Below are positions 17,313-26,364 of a DNA stretch of 64,000 bases, piece after piece. Position 1 is the stretch's first letter. Each line of letters begins with the position of its first letter. The position numbers and the translations under genes were made by a program. Origin of the DNA: Pedobacter endophyticus (lineage in GTDB: Bacteria; Bacteroidota; Bacteroidia; Sphingobacteriales; Sphingobacteriaceae); the NCBI RefSeq assembly GCF_015679185.1, contig NZ_CP064939.1:1-64000 (forward strand). Direction: 5' to 3'. The notes under the pieces are model-generated. The model had not been told where the DNA came from, did not search any database, and worked only from the letters and a program-made list of their open reading frames with translations.

Positions 17313-17975
17313 ATGCAATTCAAAAACAAAACACGAGTGTCTGCCATACTAATTATAGGTTGTTTCCTATTGTCGTTTGGCAAAAGTTACGGCCAGCAAA
17401 CTGACTCACTTCAATACCGTAATTTTAATATTAACTTTCAACAGGGTCTTAAACAAGAACCAATATTTACTGAATTCTTCGAGGCAGTTAAATTTCAGAT
17501 AGATCTGTTAAACGCGTTACGCCTTTCAGATCAAATATTAAATGCACTACAAAAAGTTCCGATAGACCTTGTTTCAGAAACACAATCCAAACGTCTTTCA
17601 CCCGGTTCTTACAGTCCGTTGAAAAACAGAATGAACATTAGCAGCAAAATTATCAAAATGCGGAGTAAACCTATTTTAATACATGAATTGATGCATGCCT
17701 ACCAACATAAGGTTTTACCCGATGGTACTAGTAACACCGCGGTTACTAAAGCCTTTGATCACGCCTCGAAGCTTAATATGTACAACGCGAAATCGCATAT
17801 GATGAAGAATATTGGTGAGTATTTTGCCTGTTTTGCCACAACTTATTTATATGGAATAACCGGACAGGAGCCTTTCACAAGAGAAAAAATTAAAGCTTCT
17901 CAGCCAGATCTATATGAATTTATGCAAAAAACCTTCGGTAAAAAAAGTGGTAATTATGCCGGTAAACTAGAATAA
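17313..17975 (+). CDS. Secreted HExxH metalloprotease-like protein
   Basis: A protein of 220 residues with a signal peptide (VSAILIIGCFLLSFGKSYG). The centre holds ILIHELMHAYQH, a HExxH zinc motif, and about 45 residues later comes NIGEYFACFATTYLYG. The glutamate of that segment is a plausible third ligand, as in gluzincin-like families with an E(Y/F)FA segment. I do not recognise a named family. It lies at the end of the SusCD operon region, 74 nt after the TlpA-like gene, which suggests work on imported peptides or proteins outside the cytoplasm. The function is inferred only from the motif and context. Confidence 0.65.
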   Translation: MQFKNKTRVSAILIIGCFLLSFGKSYGQQTDSLQYRNFNINFQQGLKQEPIFTEFFEAVKFQIDLLNALRLSDQILNALQKVPIDLVSETQSKRLSPGSYSPLKNRMNISSKIIKMRSKPILIHELMHAYQHKVLPDGTSNTAVTKAFDHASKLNMYNAKSHMMKNIGEYFACFATTYLYGITGQEPFTREKIKASQPDLYEFMQKTFGKKSGNYAGKLE

Positions 17976-18574
17976 AAATAAATATGCTCTTCGCGAAAAG
18001 AAGCGTAATGCCTACATGCTTCTTATGCGCTGAGTGCAATAATTTCGAAATTGGAGGTTTAGCATTGCGTTAAAAATACAACGGCTTGAAGAGGTGTTGC
18101 GGTCCCTTGAGCTAATAAACCGCCACCTAATTCTATTCTGCAAAAATGGATAAATGCAACAGAAGGTATGCCGAATGAACATGAGACGCATTTTTAATAA
18201 GTTATTTTTGATTAAAAGGGATTGGCAGTTAAACCAAGCCCTTTTATTTTTCTTTTCCTTTCAATGGAAAGCGATGTAGCTGAATCAGAAGTCTAAAAGC
18301 GAATTTTGCTTCTCCAAATCGGGTGTGAACACCTGTAGAATCTGGCGATCGCGCATCAAGAGCACTGCCTATAAAAAAAATCGGTAATGAATTTCAAATC
18401 AGGTTAAGAACGGATTGTCTTTCAATCAGATAGACGCTGAATACAGCAAAAAACTCAAAATTGATCCAAATATCAACATTGTTATTCTAATTTAATCGCC
18501 CTGATTATCATCTCTCAATTTGCAGCTATCAAATAAAAATTCTTACATTACAACCTAAAGTTGTATGATTAATT
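17976..18574. other. Intergenic stretch between metalloprotease-like and sigma genes
   Basis: About 600 bases without a convincing gene. The first 240 bases end in a strong intrinsic terminator at 18214-18250, further from the stop codon than usual. The remaining 320 bases before the sigma gene are AT-rich with no clear TAnnTTTG box. A small RNA or a decayed gene before the terminator is possible but not shown. Confidence 0.4.
18214..18250 (+). terminator. Intrinsic terminator
   Basis: AAAAGGG (18214-18220) pairs with CCCTTTT (18239-18245), with an inner TTGG/CCAA extension and a loop of about eight bases. It is followed by a T-rich tract (ATTTTTC). The stem is strong and well placed to end the fecR-susCD transcript before the separately promoted sigma gene. 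Confidence 0.75.
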
Positions 18575-19174
18575 ATGGCTGTTAAACCTCTTTTGAACGA
18601 AAGCGAATTATTGGCTAAAATAGCCGGGGGCGACGAACGTGCTTTTAAAAAACTATTCGACGGTTATTGCAACCCGCTTGGAGCCTATATTTTTAAATTA
18701 ACTGGTTCTATGTTTTTATCGCAAGAAATTGTGCAGGACGTTTTTATCAAGGTTTGGATGAAAAAAGAGTCGCTTTTGGGCATCAAGAGTTTTAAAAACT
18801 ATATTTTCATCCTTTGCCGAAATCAAACCTATAATGAAATGCGTAATAAAGCTAAACAAAGAAGTTTGTTTGGGGAAATAACTGAATTCGAAAACAATAC
18901 GGCTAACGCAGATCCTGGCGATGCTTTGCTGGCTGAATATCGTGAACTGCTTGATGCAGCAATAGATAATTTACCTGCAAAAGCACAGCAGGTGTACTTA
19001 CTTAGCAGAGATGAGCGCATGAAACATGAGGAAATTGCCCGGATGTTAAATATTTCTGCAGAAACGGTAAAAAAACACATTCAATATGCTACAAGATTTA
19101 TTACCGACCAGGTAAAATCAAAAATTAATTCAGCAATTTTAAGCGTTTTACTTAGTTTTTTAGATTCCTTGTAG
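18575..19174 (+). CDS. RNA polymerase ECF-type sigma factor (FecI-like)
   Basis: A protein of 199 residues with sigma-70 region 2 at about residues 20-95 (DERAFKKLFDGYCNPLGAYI, SQEIVQDVFIKVWMKK) and region 4 at about 125-185 (LPAKAQQVYLLSRDERMKHE, EIARMLNISAETVKKHI, the helix-turn-helix). Regions 1 and 3 are absent, as in ECF factors. In Bacteroidota such factors are usually held by a FecR protein and drive the SusCD operon. Here the partner fecR lies at the far upstream end of the locus. A matching 33-bp element 122 nt after the stop supports a link to both flanks. Direct evidence of partnership is lacking. Confidence 0.92.
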   Translation: MAVKPLLNESELLAKIAGGDERAFKKLFDGYCNPLGAYIFKLTGSMFLSQEIVQDVFIKVWMKKESLLGIKSFKNYIFILCRNQTYNEMRNKAKQRSLFGEITEFENNTANADPGDALLAEYRELLDAAIDNLPAKAQQVYLLSRDERMKHEEIARMLNISAETVKKHIQYATRFITDQVKSKINSAILSVLLSFLDSL

Positions 19175-19296
19175 CTTTCTATGCTTCATCCTTCTATTCT
19201 GGAAATCTAAATTTTAAAAATACTATTGTTTGTTCACCAACTGATAGACGTTGTATTTCGACAGTAACATGCCTGTTTTACGTTTTTTTGGATGTG

Positions 19297-19329
19297 CACT
19301 ACCCCTTTTTCCGGGTTTTGGTGTCTTTA
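19297..19329 (+). promoter_or_regulatory. Candidate ECF sigma promoter downstream of the sigma gene
   Basis: CACTACCCCTTTTT, a 10-base spacer and GTGTCTTTA, identical in both blocks and spacing to the element before fecR. It lies 158 nt before the TlpA-like gene at 19488, so that gene may belong to the same regulon. It is also where a FecR gene would be expected after a FecI-type sigma gene. The rest of the 19175-19487 gap shows nothing clear. Confidence 0.6.
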
Positions 19330-19487
19330 ACATAAGATCACTACCATAGTGCCGAAGATAGATTTGATCTGCGTAGTGCGTATTTTATCGCAAGTGCACT
19401 TTAGTTGCATCGCCCGTAGGCTATCAACAGGCAGGTAGCTTCATTAAAATTAAAATTTACGAACAATCACCTTTAACAATAAAAGCT

Positions 19488-20576
19488 ATGTATTTAAAAT
19501 ATTTTTTTTGCATCACATTGGTATTAATAACGTTTGCCTTTAATCTCCGGCAGGATAGTTATTCAATTACCGGAGATATAAAAAACATACCAGATGGTTT
19601 TAAAATTGCACTTTATGAGGAGGGAGAAACGACATCACCTTTAGAGACGAAAACAATAAAAAATGGACATTTTGAGTTTTCAAATAGTTTAAAGAAAAGC
19701 CCCTTAAAGCTAGCGCTCGTTCTGTTAGATAAAAACTCAAAAAAAACGAGTGCTACCACTTGCAAAATCTGGGCGGGTACCAGCCCGGTCGTTGTTTCTG
19801 GAGAAGGTGTTAAAGCTGCAGAATGGTTCGTAAGGGGCGATGTTAAAGAGCAGTCGGTGCTAAACGAAATTCAACAAATCAAAGCTGTAACAGAGAACTC
19901 CGAGAAAAAAGATTCGCTAATATTTGAGGTAATAAAGCAACATCCCGTTTATTCAGGCACTTTAAATGAGCTTTCATCCATTGCATACAGAGCATTTCGC
20001 TCAAAATCGGAATCCGTTTCAAAAAAGGAGATCATCAGTTTGTTTAATCGCTTAGAAGTAGATAGCGCATATCAACAATCCAGAGAATATAAAAGGTTAG
20101 CGGTTGACGTAAAGTATGGATTAAATTATGTTTCAAAAGGAAAAAAAATGGTTAACGTTACTGCCTATGATGTTGACAACAAAAAATATGAACTGGAACA
20201 ATTAAAGGGCAAGTATATTTTATTAGATTTTTGGTATGCACATTGTTCTCCATGTAAAAGAGCCTTTCCTAAAATAAAGAAGTTTCAGGAAGAAAATAAG
20301 GATCTGGTAACTGTTGTGGGCATAAACACAATGACAAGAGAAAAGGACCTGGAAGATTGGAAAAAAGTATCGAAGGAGTATGCTATTTCCTGGTTAAATC
20401 TTACAGATGATAAGCGTAATCCGGTTCCAATAAATTTGATCTATAACGTTCCTGCTTACCCTACCTATATACTAATCGGTCCGGATGGCATTGTTCTCGA
20501 TAACTGGATGGGTGGCAACGAAAAAACATTTACAGCGAAAATTCGAGAACATATTAAAGGTGTTAAGCTCGATTAA
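19488..20576 (+). CDS. TlpA-like thioredoxin-fold protein
   Basis: A protein of 362 residues. It has a short signal-like N-terminus (YFFCITLVLITFAFN), then a beta-rich DUF4369-like domain (SYSITGDIKNIPDGFKIALY) and a helical middle part. The C-terminal thioredoxin domain has ILLDFWYAHCSPCKRAFP with CxxC and VPAYPTYILIGPDGIV with the cis-proline. It should act as a periplasmic or membrane-attached thiol oxidoreductase. It resembles the TlpA-like protein inside the SusCD operon in architecture. The ECF-type element upstream suggests control by the adjacent sigma factor. The protein partner is unknown. Confidence 0.82.
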   Translation: MYLKYFFCITLVLITFAFNLRQDSYSITGDIKNIPDGFKIALYEEGETTSPLETKTIKNGHFEFSNSLKKSPLKLALVLLDKNSKKTSATTCKIWAGTSPVVVSGEGVKAAEWFVRGDVKEQSVLNEIQQIKAVTENSEKKDSLIFEVIKQHPVYSGTLNELSSIAYRAFRSKSESVSKKEIISLFNRLEVDSAYQQSREYKRLAVDVKYGLNYVSKGKKMVNVTAYDVDNKKYELEQLKGKYILLDFWYAHCSPCKRAFPKIKKFQEENKDLVTVVGINTMTREKDLEDWKKVSKEYAISWLNLTDDKRNPVPINLIYNVPAYPTYILIGPDGIVLDNWMGGNEKTFTAKIREHIKGVKLD

Positions 20577-20769
20577 TAGCTCCTTAACACCGTTGTAAAC
20601 GTTAAATAATTTCACCATCCTGATAGGAACAAAATTGACAGCGATGTAAATGCGTTGTTTTACTGGGATGCTGCCCAATTAAACATCACGCTTTCAGCTT
20701 TTAGTATTGATTAATTTAACTGGGCTTAAGTAATTCGGCTTCTCGATTTGATTTGATAATTCGTTCAGA

Positions 20770-21249
20770 TTAAAATTTTAATTCTGTTTGTCCCTGCTGT
20801 GCCACTTCGCGTTCATGCTGTAACAACCATTGTTTTCGCCATAAACCGCCCGCGTAACCCACGAGTTTTCCATTGCTGCCAATTACCCGGTGGCACGGAA
20901 CAACAATTGCAATGTTGTTTTTGCCATTTGCTGCGGCTATGGCCCTGATGGCCAAAGGCTGGTGTGCCGAAAACTTAGCATACGAAACGGTTTTGCCATA
21001 AGCAACGCCCAATAACTTTTGCCAAACTGTTTGCTGAAATGCTGTTCCTTTTTGCTTTATCGGGAAATCAAAAACGGTCAAACGGCCTTCAAAATAGTCG
21101 TGCAACTGCTTCCAAGCCCGTTTCGTTAAGTCATTTTCTGTTAAACCAATAATATCCTTTTTGGCAAATGTAATGGCATAAACAGAATCATCATCCGCCA
21201 TAATGGTCAGTTGGCCAACCGGGGAAGAAAAGACCGATGCGTAATCCAT
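20770..21249 (-). CDS. ogt: Methylated-DNA--protein-cysteine methyltransferase (Ogt type)
   Basis: A protein of 159 residues. It repairs O6-alkylguanine by moving the alkyl group to its own cysteine. The suicide-cysteine motif is present as VVPCHRVIGSNGKLVGYAGG, and the DNA-binding helix region is FQQTVWQKLLGVAYGKTVSY. The length fits Ogt without the Ada N-terminal domain. It is transcribed toward the 19488 gene (convergent). The frameshifted msrB lies 47 nt upstream on the same strand, so a repair-and-oxidative-damage pairing is conceivable. Confidence 0.9.
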   Translation of the reverse strand: MDYASVFSSPVGQLTIMADDDSVYAITFAKKDIIGLTENDLTKRAWKQLHDYFEGRLTVFDFPIKQKGTAFQQTVWQKLLGVAYGKTVSYAKFSAHQPLAIRAIAAANGKNNIAIVVPCHRVIGSNGKLVGYAGGLWRKQWLLQHEREVAQQGQTELKF

Positions 21250-21296
21250 AATGTAAAAGTAGCAGTTTAATCGCTACTTTTTATGCTTACAGGGTC

Positions 21297-21815
21297 TCAA
21301 ATTATTGACCGAATCCATCCGGATCGAAATCGAGTGAAATCGAGTTCATGCAATAACGTTTTGTAGGTTGGCGGCGGGCCATCGTCGAAAATATGGCCTA
21401 AATGCGAGTCGCATCGTCCGCACCGTACTTCAATTCGCTCCATGCCCAACGAATTGTCTGTTTTGTAAATAGTGCTTCCCTTGCGGGTGGTTTCAAAAAA
21501 GCTTGGCCAACCGCAGTCGCTCGCAAATTTTGCTGTCGATCGGAACAGTTCATTTCCGCAAACGGCACAATAATACGTTCCTTTTTGCTCACTATTCCAT
21601 AACTTGCCGGTAAATGCCCGCTCTGTAGCATTTTCTCTTGCAACGGCGTAAAGTGCCGGCGATAAGATTTTTTTCCATTCCGAATTTTTTACCCTGATTT
21701 TTTTAGTATCCGTTCGGGAATAATATGGGTTTGTGGTTTGCGTAGTCTTTTCCTGGCTCGTTGCTGTTAAGCTGAAGCTTAGCATAAAAAGAACAACGGT
21801 TGCAATAATTTTCAT
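21297..21815 (-). pseudogene. msrB: Peptide-methionine (R)-S-oxide reductase MsrB, frameshifted at its catalytic end
   Basis: The open frame gives 172 residues with a signal peptide (ATVVLFMLSFSLTATSQ) and both zinc CxxC pairs (CAVCGNELF, CGRCDSHLGHIFDDG). After GPPPTYK the frame reads TLLHELDF and so on, which is not MsrB. Removing one A from the AAAA run on the minus strand (T-run 21359-21362 on the plus strand) gives RYCMNSISLDFDPDGFGQ followed by a stop at 21302, the normal family ending with the catalytic cysteine. As written the enzyme lacks that cysteine. Either the gene has recently lost function or the run length is a sequencing error. An intact copy would reduce methionine-R-sulfoxide in secreted proteins. 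Confidence 0.85.
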
Positions 21816-22251
21816 GTGATTTCCTTTTGTATGTAAATTACGTTAAACCTGCCAAGTTGGATTGGTTAACGTTTAACTATTCGTTTTTGCTGTTGATAGG
21901 CGATGCAAGATTTTAAGTGTCAGATGAAAACCGCTTACTATCCACCATAGTATCGAAAGGAGAAAAACCAGAAAAATAATTTCGGGCTGATATCATTTGG
22001 CGGCAACGAGTGAGTAAATCTTACGGCGATACCTGCCGAGATCAATAATATGGGGTAGGGGATCTTGAGTTTATCTAATCTGGCCCATCATCGCTGCCAA
22101 ATAAATTACGAAACTGTAGTTTTTCAGTGCTAATTTCCCGATTACAGAACCGTTTAAATGTCCATCTTTGTGCAAAAAGAATCTTAAGGCTTACTGCATA
22201 AGCACGATCGAACAAAAAAAGCTTTGCAACAATACCTCTTTAGCGCATTGG
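21816..22251. other. Intergenic stretch between msrB and the RRM gene
   Basis: About 435 bases with no gene I can support. A CATCTTTGTGC sequence near 22164 resembles a -7 box on the plus strand. The frame that follows it runs antisense to the RRM gene and does not look like a protein. No terminator is obvious. Confidence 0.35.
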
Positions 22252-22581
22252 CTAACGTTGAACGCGAGGTCTTTTATTTTTTACATTTTGGCCTTGGCTC
22301 TGTCCGGATGGTTTCGGTTTGAACGTTTTTTTAGGAGCTTCCTCCTCACAAAGCTTAACCGTTATTACATTGCCTTTAAAAGTTTCTCCATTCAACATGG
22401 ATATGATGTTTTTGGCATCGGCCAGGCTAAGTAGCTCAATAAAGGCATATCCCTTACATTTACCAGTAGCCCTGTCTCTAACTACTTTAATTGTTTCTAT
22501 TTTGCCGTGAAGACTTACAAAGATAGCCAGGTCCATTTCCTGGATATTGTCTGCCAGACCACCAATAAATATTTTTACCAT
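22252..22581 (-). CDS. RRM-domain RNA-binding protein
   Basis: A protein of 109 residues holding one RNA recognition motif at residues 1-80. RNP2 is KIFIGGL and RNP1 is KCKGYAFIEL, with the aromatic residues that stack on RNA bases. The C-terminal 25 residues are basic and disordered (KKTFKPKPSG). Single-RRM proteins like this occur in many Bacteroidota and are thought to act in post-transcriptional control; a specific target is unknown here. The 313-nt gap to the divergent GH127-like gene has no clear promoter box but contains a GCAC-T-rich-GTGC hairpin near 22718. Confidence 0.9.
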   Translation of the reverse strand: MVKIFIGGLADNIQEMDLAIFVSLHGKIETIKVVRDRATGKCKGYAFIELLSLADAKNIISMLNGETFKGNVITVKLCEEEAPKKTFKPKPSGQSQGQNVKNKRPRVQR

Positions 22582-22894
22582 TGACTAAGCGTTTTTTAGA
22601 ACTACCCGAATTAAGGCTGTTTTTAGCACTACATCAGGCGATTAATAATAAGCGCAAATTAAGCAAAATGCCGCTGTAAGCCAAAATAAATTATTAAAAC
22701 CCGTATTATTTTAGCACTTTTTTGGTGCAAATCATAAAAATTGTCATTTAACTGATATATCGATGGAAGTAAGCAATATTTTTCGAAGGCATTGCTGAGC
22801 GAATGCTATGACGAATTCCCCCAACTTACTAAAACGTTTTATTGTTCTTAACTAATTTGTATTTTTAGCAAAAAAATCTAACCTACTTACTTTT

Positions 22895-25408
22895 ATGAGC
22901 ACATTAAAAGCCCTTTGCTTTTCAATTCCCTTTTTCGCTGCAACAGCATTAAATGCCCAAATACGAACAACCGAGTTTAATAAGGCGCCGTTAAAGCAAG
23001 GCGTGTTTGTACAATTGCCAATGGGTAGCATAAAGGCTAAGGGCTGGCTTTTGAAGCAATTAGAACAGCAACGAAGCGGCGCAACGGGCATGGCAGAGGC
23101 GCTTTACCCTGAAGATGATAATTTAGGAAAGAATACCGATTGGCTGGGCGGAACGGGCAATGGCTGGGAACGGGTGCCTTATTACGTTAAAGGTTTAGTT
23201 GCACTGGCCTACACGTTAGATGACGATAACCTAAAGGCAAAGGCGCAGAAATACATCGACTGGACGCTGAATAACCAACAAAAAAATGGATTGTTTGGCC
23301 CGCCGAAAATGAAGGACTGGTGGCCACGCATGCCGATGATGTATGCCCTGCAAAGTTATTACGAGGCCACAGCAGATAAAAGAGTGATTCCATTCTTAAC
23401 CAAATACTTTAAGTACGAACTTGCTAACCTCGATGCCGATCCGTTAAGGGAGTGGGGCAAATCGAGAGCTGCAGATAACATGGAGATTGCAATTTGGTTG
23501 TACAATAAAACCGGCGACGGCGATTTGTTGAAGCTTGTTGAAAAGCTCAAAAACCAGGCTTATCCGTGGATTGATATTTATACCAATAACCAATTTTATT
23601 ATTTCGGCGACGATTTTCAGCCGAAGCACATGGTTAACGTAGCGCAGGCCTTAAAGTTTCCTGTTGTTTACGCACAACTGCACGATACACCGGCAAATTT
23701 AAATGCCCTTGAGAAAGGAATAGCGCACATCATGCACGACCATGGTCAGCCAGAGGGCCTGGGCTCCGGAACAGAGTTTTTATCGGGCAGAAACTCAACT
23801 AGCGGTGTAGAAACCTGCACGGTGGTAGAATGGATGCAGAGTTTGGAAACTGCGGCACGGGTAATTCATAAAGCAAGCATCGGCGATCAGTTGGAAAAAA
23901 TTGCTTTTAACGCATTACCCGCACAATTTAGCAGCGATTTCAAAAATCACTCGTATTACACGCTTCCGAATCAGGTAATTAGCGCCCACGGCAATTTGGG
24001 TTTTAATCAGGATTACGCTTCGGGAATAATTTCCAGTCCATATTCGGGCTTCGGTTGCTGCCGTTACAACATGCACATGGGCTGGCCGTATTTTGTAAAG
24101 AACAGTGCAGTTGCTACGCCAGATAAGGGCCTGGCCATCATTACTTACGGGCCCATGGAAATAGAAACCCTGGTGGCTGGGAACCGGACGATCAAAATAA
24201 TCGAGGAAACGAATTATCCCTTTGAAGAGCGAATCAAATTAAATTTAACGTTGAGCCAGGCAACAGCTTTTCCGTTGGTGCTGCGAATCCCCACATGGAG
24301 CAATAATCCGACGATTAAATTAAACGGAAAGCCGCTAAAAGGTGTAGCCGCGGGCGCAATGTTCACGATTGATCGCGAGTGGAAAAGTGGCGACCAGCTG
24401 GAACTGAACTTCCCGATGACTGTAGCAACAACAAGCCAGGTAAACAATTCGGTTAGTGTAGAACGTGGGCCAATTGTATATGCGCTCGAAATAAAAGCTG
24501 AGAACAAAATAATCAAAACGCATCCGGTTAGTGGTTTTGCCGATTACGAAGTTTTCCCCAAATCGGCATGGAACTACGGCCTAATCCTCAATAATAACGA
24601 CTTAGCCAATGGCATTGAGATTGAACGGCGTGCAATGCCCGAAAACCCATTTATCGCCAAAGAATCGCCTGTTAAACTGAAATTAAAAGGGAAAAAAATA
24701 CCATCATGGAAACTGGCCTACAATCAACTTGCTGCCTTTGATGTGCCTTTTAGCCCGGTAATTTCTAATGAGCAAACTGAAGATATTACGCTGGTTCCGT
24801 ACGGATCGGAGCACATTCGCTTAAGTCTTTTTCCAACAATAGGGCGCCCAAAGAAAGTTGAAGATCGTTTGGTGGAGAATTTCGAAAACGGCATGCCCGC
24901 CAGCTGGGTATTTTACGGCGGAGGCTGGTTTTGGAAAAATGGTGCCGCTCACGCTGCTTCAAACGCCGGCTCTGGCGGTTACGGCATGAATGGATCAAAA
25001 TATGTGGCAAACGAAACCGATTTCAGGGATTTTAATTATCTGGCAGATGTTACAATTACTTCTGATGGAGATGCGGGTTTGATCTTCAGGGTAAATCAAC
25101 CGGCCATTGGTCCCGACGCTTACCAGGGCTACTATGTCGGTTTAAGTGCAGATATGGGAACGGTGCAGATTGGTAAGGCCAGCAATCAGAAATGGCTACC
25201 GTTAAGCACGGCAAAATACCCGGTTAAGTTCAATACTGTTCATCACATCAAGATTAAGGCGAATGGCCCTCAAATGGAGGTTTATGTAGATGGATCGGAT
25301 AAACCTGTGGTTGCAATAAACGATAGCGAATACCAATCTGGAAGCATTGGCCTTCGTACCTATAAAGCCCTTGCATCTTTCGATTCGGTTCAAATTAACA
25401 GGCTTTAA
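22895..25408 (+). CDS. GH127-like glycoside hydrolase (DUF1680 / beta-L-arabinofuranosidase fold)
   Basis: A protein of 837 residues with a signal peptide (LCFSIPFFAATALNAQ). The alpha/alpha barrel of the DUF1680/GH127 family follows, with GGTGNGWERVPYYVKGLVAL, TGVETCTVVEWMQSLE-like text (SGVETCTVVEWMQSLE) and FGCCRYNMHMGWPYF. The glutamate and the cysteine cluster correspond to the zinc and nucleophile-cysteine region of GH127. Beta-sandwich domains come next. Residues about 665-837 look like a laminin-G or DUF1080-type lectin fold (ENFENGMPASWVFYGGGWFW, GLIFRVNQPAIG). It probably removes arabinofuranose or a related sugar outside the cytoplasm. No SusCD pair is adjacent, so the substrate cannot be told from context. 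Confidence 0.82.
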   Translation: MSTLKALCFSIPFFAATALNAQIRTTEFNKAPLKQGVFVQLPMGSIKAKGWLLKQLEQQRSGATGMAEALYPEDDNLGKNTDWLGGTGNGWERVPYYVKGLVALAYTLDDDNLKAKAQKYIDWTLNNQQKNGLFGPPKMKDWWPRMPMMYALQSYYEATADKRVIPFLTKYFKYELANLDADPLREWGKSRAADNMEIAIWLYNKTGDGDLLKLVEKLKNQAYPWIDIYTNNQFYYFGDDFQPKHMVNVAQALKFPVVYAQLHDTPANLNALEKGIAHIMHDHGQPEGLGSGTEFLSGRNSTSGVETCTVVEWMQSLETAARVIHKASIGDQLEKIAFNALPAQFSSDFKNHSYYTLPNQVISAHGNLGFNQDYASGIISSPYSGFGCCRYNMHMGWPYFVKNSAVATPDKGLAIITYGPMEIETLVAGNRTIKIIEETNYPFEERIKLNLTLSQATAFPLVLRIPTWSNNPTIKLNGKPLKGVAAGAMFTIDREWKSGDQLELNFPMTVATTSQVNNSVSVERGPIVYALEIKAENKIIKTHPVSGFADYEVFPKSAWNYGLILNNNDLANGIEIERRAMPENPFIAKESPVKLKLKGKKIPSWKLAYNQLAAFDVPFSPVISNEQTEDITLVPYGSEHIRLSLFPTIGRPKKVEDRLVENFENGMPASWVFYGGGWFWKNGAAHAASNAGSGGYGMNGSKYVANETDFRDFNYLADVTITSDGDAGLIFRVNQPAIGPDAYQGYYVGLSADMGTVQIGKASNQKWLPLSTAKYPVKFNTVHHIKIKANGPQMEVYVDGSDKPVVAINDSEYQSGSIGLRTYKALASFDSVQINRL

Positions 25409-25479
25409 CACCGCTTAAAGGGCTATTGAAACATTACGGCAAGGAATTTGTTAAAGTATAATCAAAAATATACAAGAAT

Positions 25480-26343
25480 ATGAAATTTTACAAATCAATC
25501 CCGATAGCGCTCTTTTCATTGGCTCTTGTTTCTGGCTGTGTAAGCAATAAGAAGTATACTGAGCTGCAAGATACGTACTCGAAGTTGCGAGAACGAAACC
25601 AGGAACTGAGCAATAAGTATCAAGATAGTCAGCGGGAGCTTTCAGGATCTACCAGCAGGGTAAAAAGCTTAGAAGAGCAGATCGCATCAGAAAAGGCCAA
25701 TGTTGCTGCATTGCAAGATGCGTTGAACAAGTGCCTGAATTCCAGCAGTCAAGGAAATGTGAACATCTCTAAACTAGTCGATGAAATTAACAGTTCGAAC
25801 AAATACATTAAACAACTGGTTAATGCGAAGAACAAAAGCGACTCGCTTAACATGGTATTAACAAATAACCTTACCCGCTCATTAAGCAGAGAAGAACTTA
25901 GCGATGTAGATGTACAGGTGTTAAAAGGCGTAGTTTATATCTCGTTGGCCGATAATATGCTATACAAATCGGGTAGCTACGAAGTTTCGGATAAGGCAGG
26001 GGAAACGTTGAGCAAAATAGCAAAGATTATTAAGGATTACAGCTCATACGATTTGCTGATTGAGGGTAACACCGATAACGTTCCGATTTCGCAACCAAAC
26101 ATCCGCAACAACTGGGATTTAAGTGCCTTGCGTGCATCATCGGTTGTTCAGGTACTGCAAACCAAGTATGGGGTAGAGCCTAAGCGTTTAACAGCCGGTG
26201 GGCGGGGAGAATACAACCCAATTGCCGATAATGCCACGCCAGATGGAAAGGCAAAAAACAGGCGTACACAAATTATCATTACACCTAAATTAGATCAGTT
26301 TATGGATCTGATTGGGAAAGCGCCCGAAGCATCGCAAAAATAA
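25480..26343 (+). CDS. OmpA-family lipoprotein with coiled coil
   Basis: A protein of 287 residues with a lipoprotein signal ending LALVSGC (Cys 20). A long coiled coil spans about residues 25-125 (LRERNQELSNKYQDSQREL, KSLEEQIASEKANVAALQ). The C-terminal OmpA/MotB-type peptidoglycan-binding domain (about 150-270) contains LLIEGNTDNVPIS, NWDLSALRASSVVQVLQ and KAKNRRTQIII. It should tether the outer membrane to peptidoglycan in the periplasm. A terminator follows 22 nt after the stop, so it is transcribed alone or as the last gene. Confidence 0.9.
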   Translation: MKFYKSIPIALFSLALVSGCVSNKKYTELQDTYSKLRERNQELSNKYQDSQRELSGSTSRVKSLEEQIASEKANVAALQDALNKCLNSSSQGNVNISKLVDEINSSNKYIKQLVNAKNKSDSLNMVLTNNLTRSLSREELSDVDVQVLKGVVYISLADNMLYKSGSYEVSDKAGETLSKIAKIIKDYSSYDLLIEGNTDNVPISQPNIRNNWDLSALRASSVVQVLQTKYGVEPKRLTAGGRGEYNPIADNATPDGKAKNRRTQIIITPKLDQFMDLIGKAPEASQK

Positions 26344-26364
26344 TTTAAAAGAAACTGAATATTT

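Noticed and set aside
22168..22434. Plus-strand frame opposite the RRM gene
   Set aside because: It is antisense to a clear RRM gene, and its text has no domain features.
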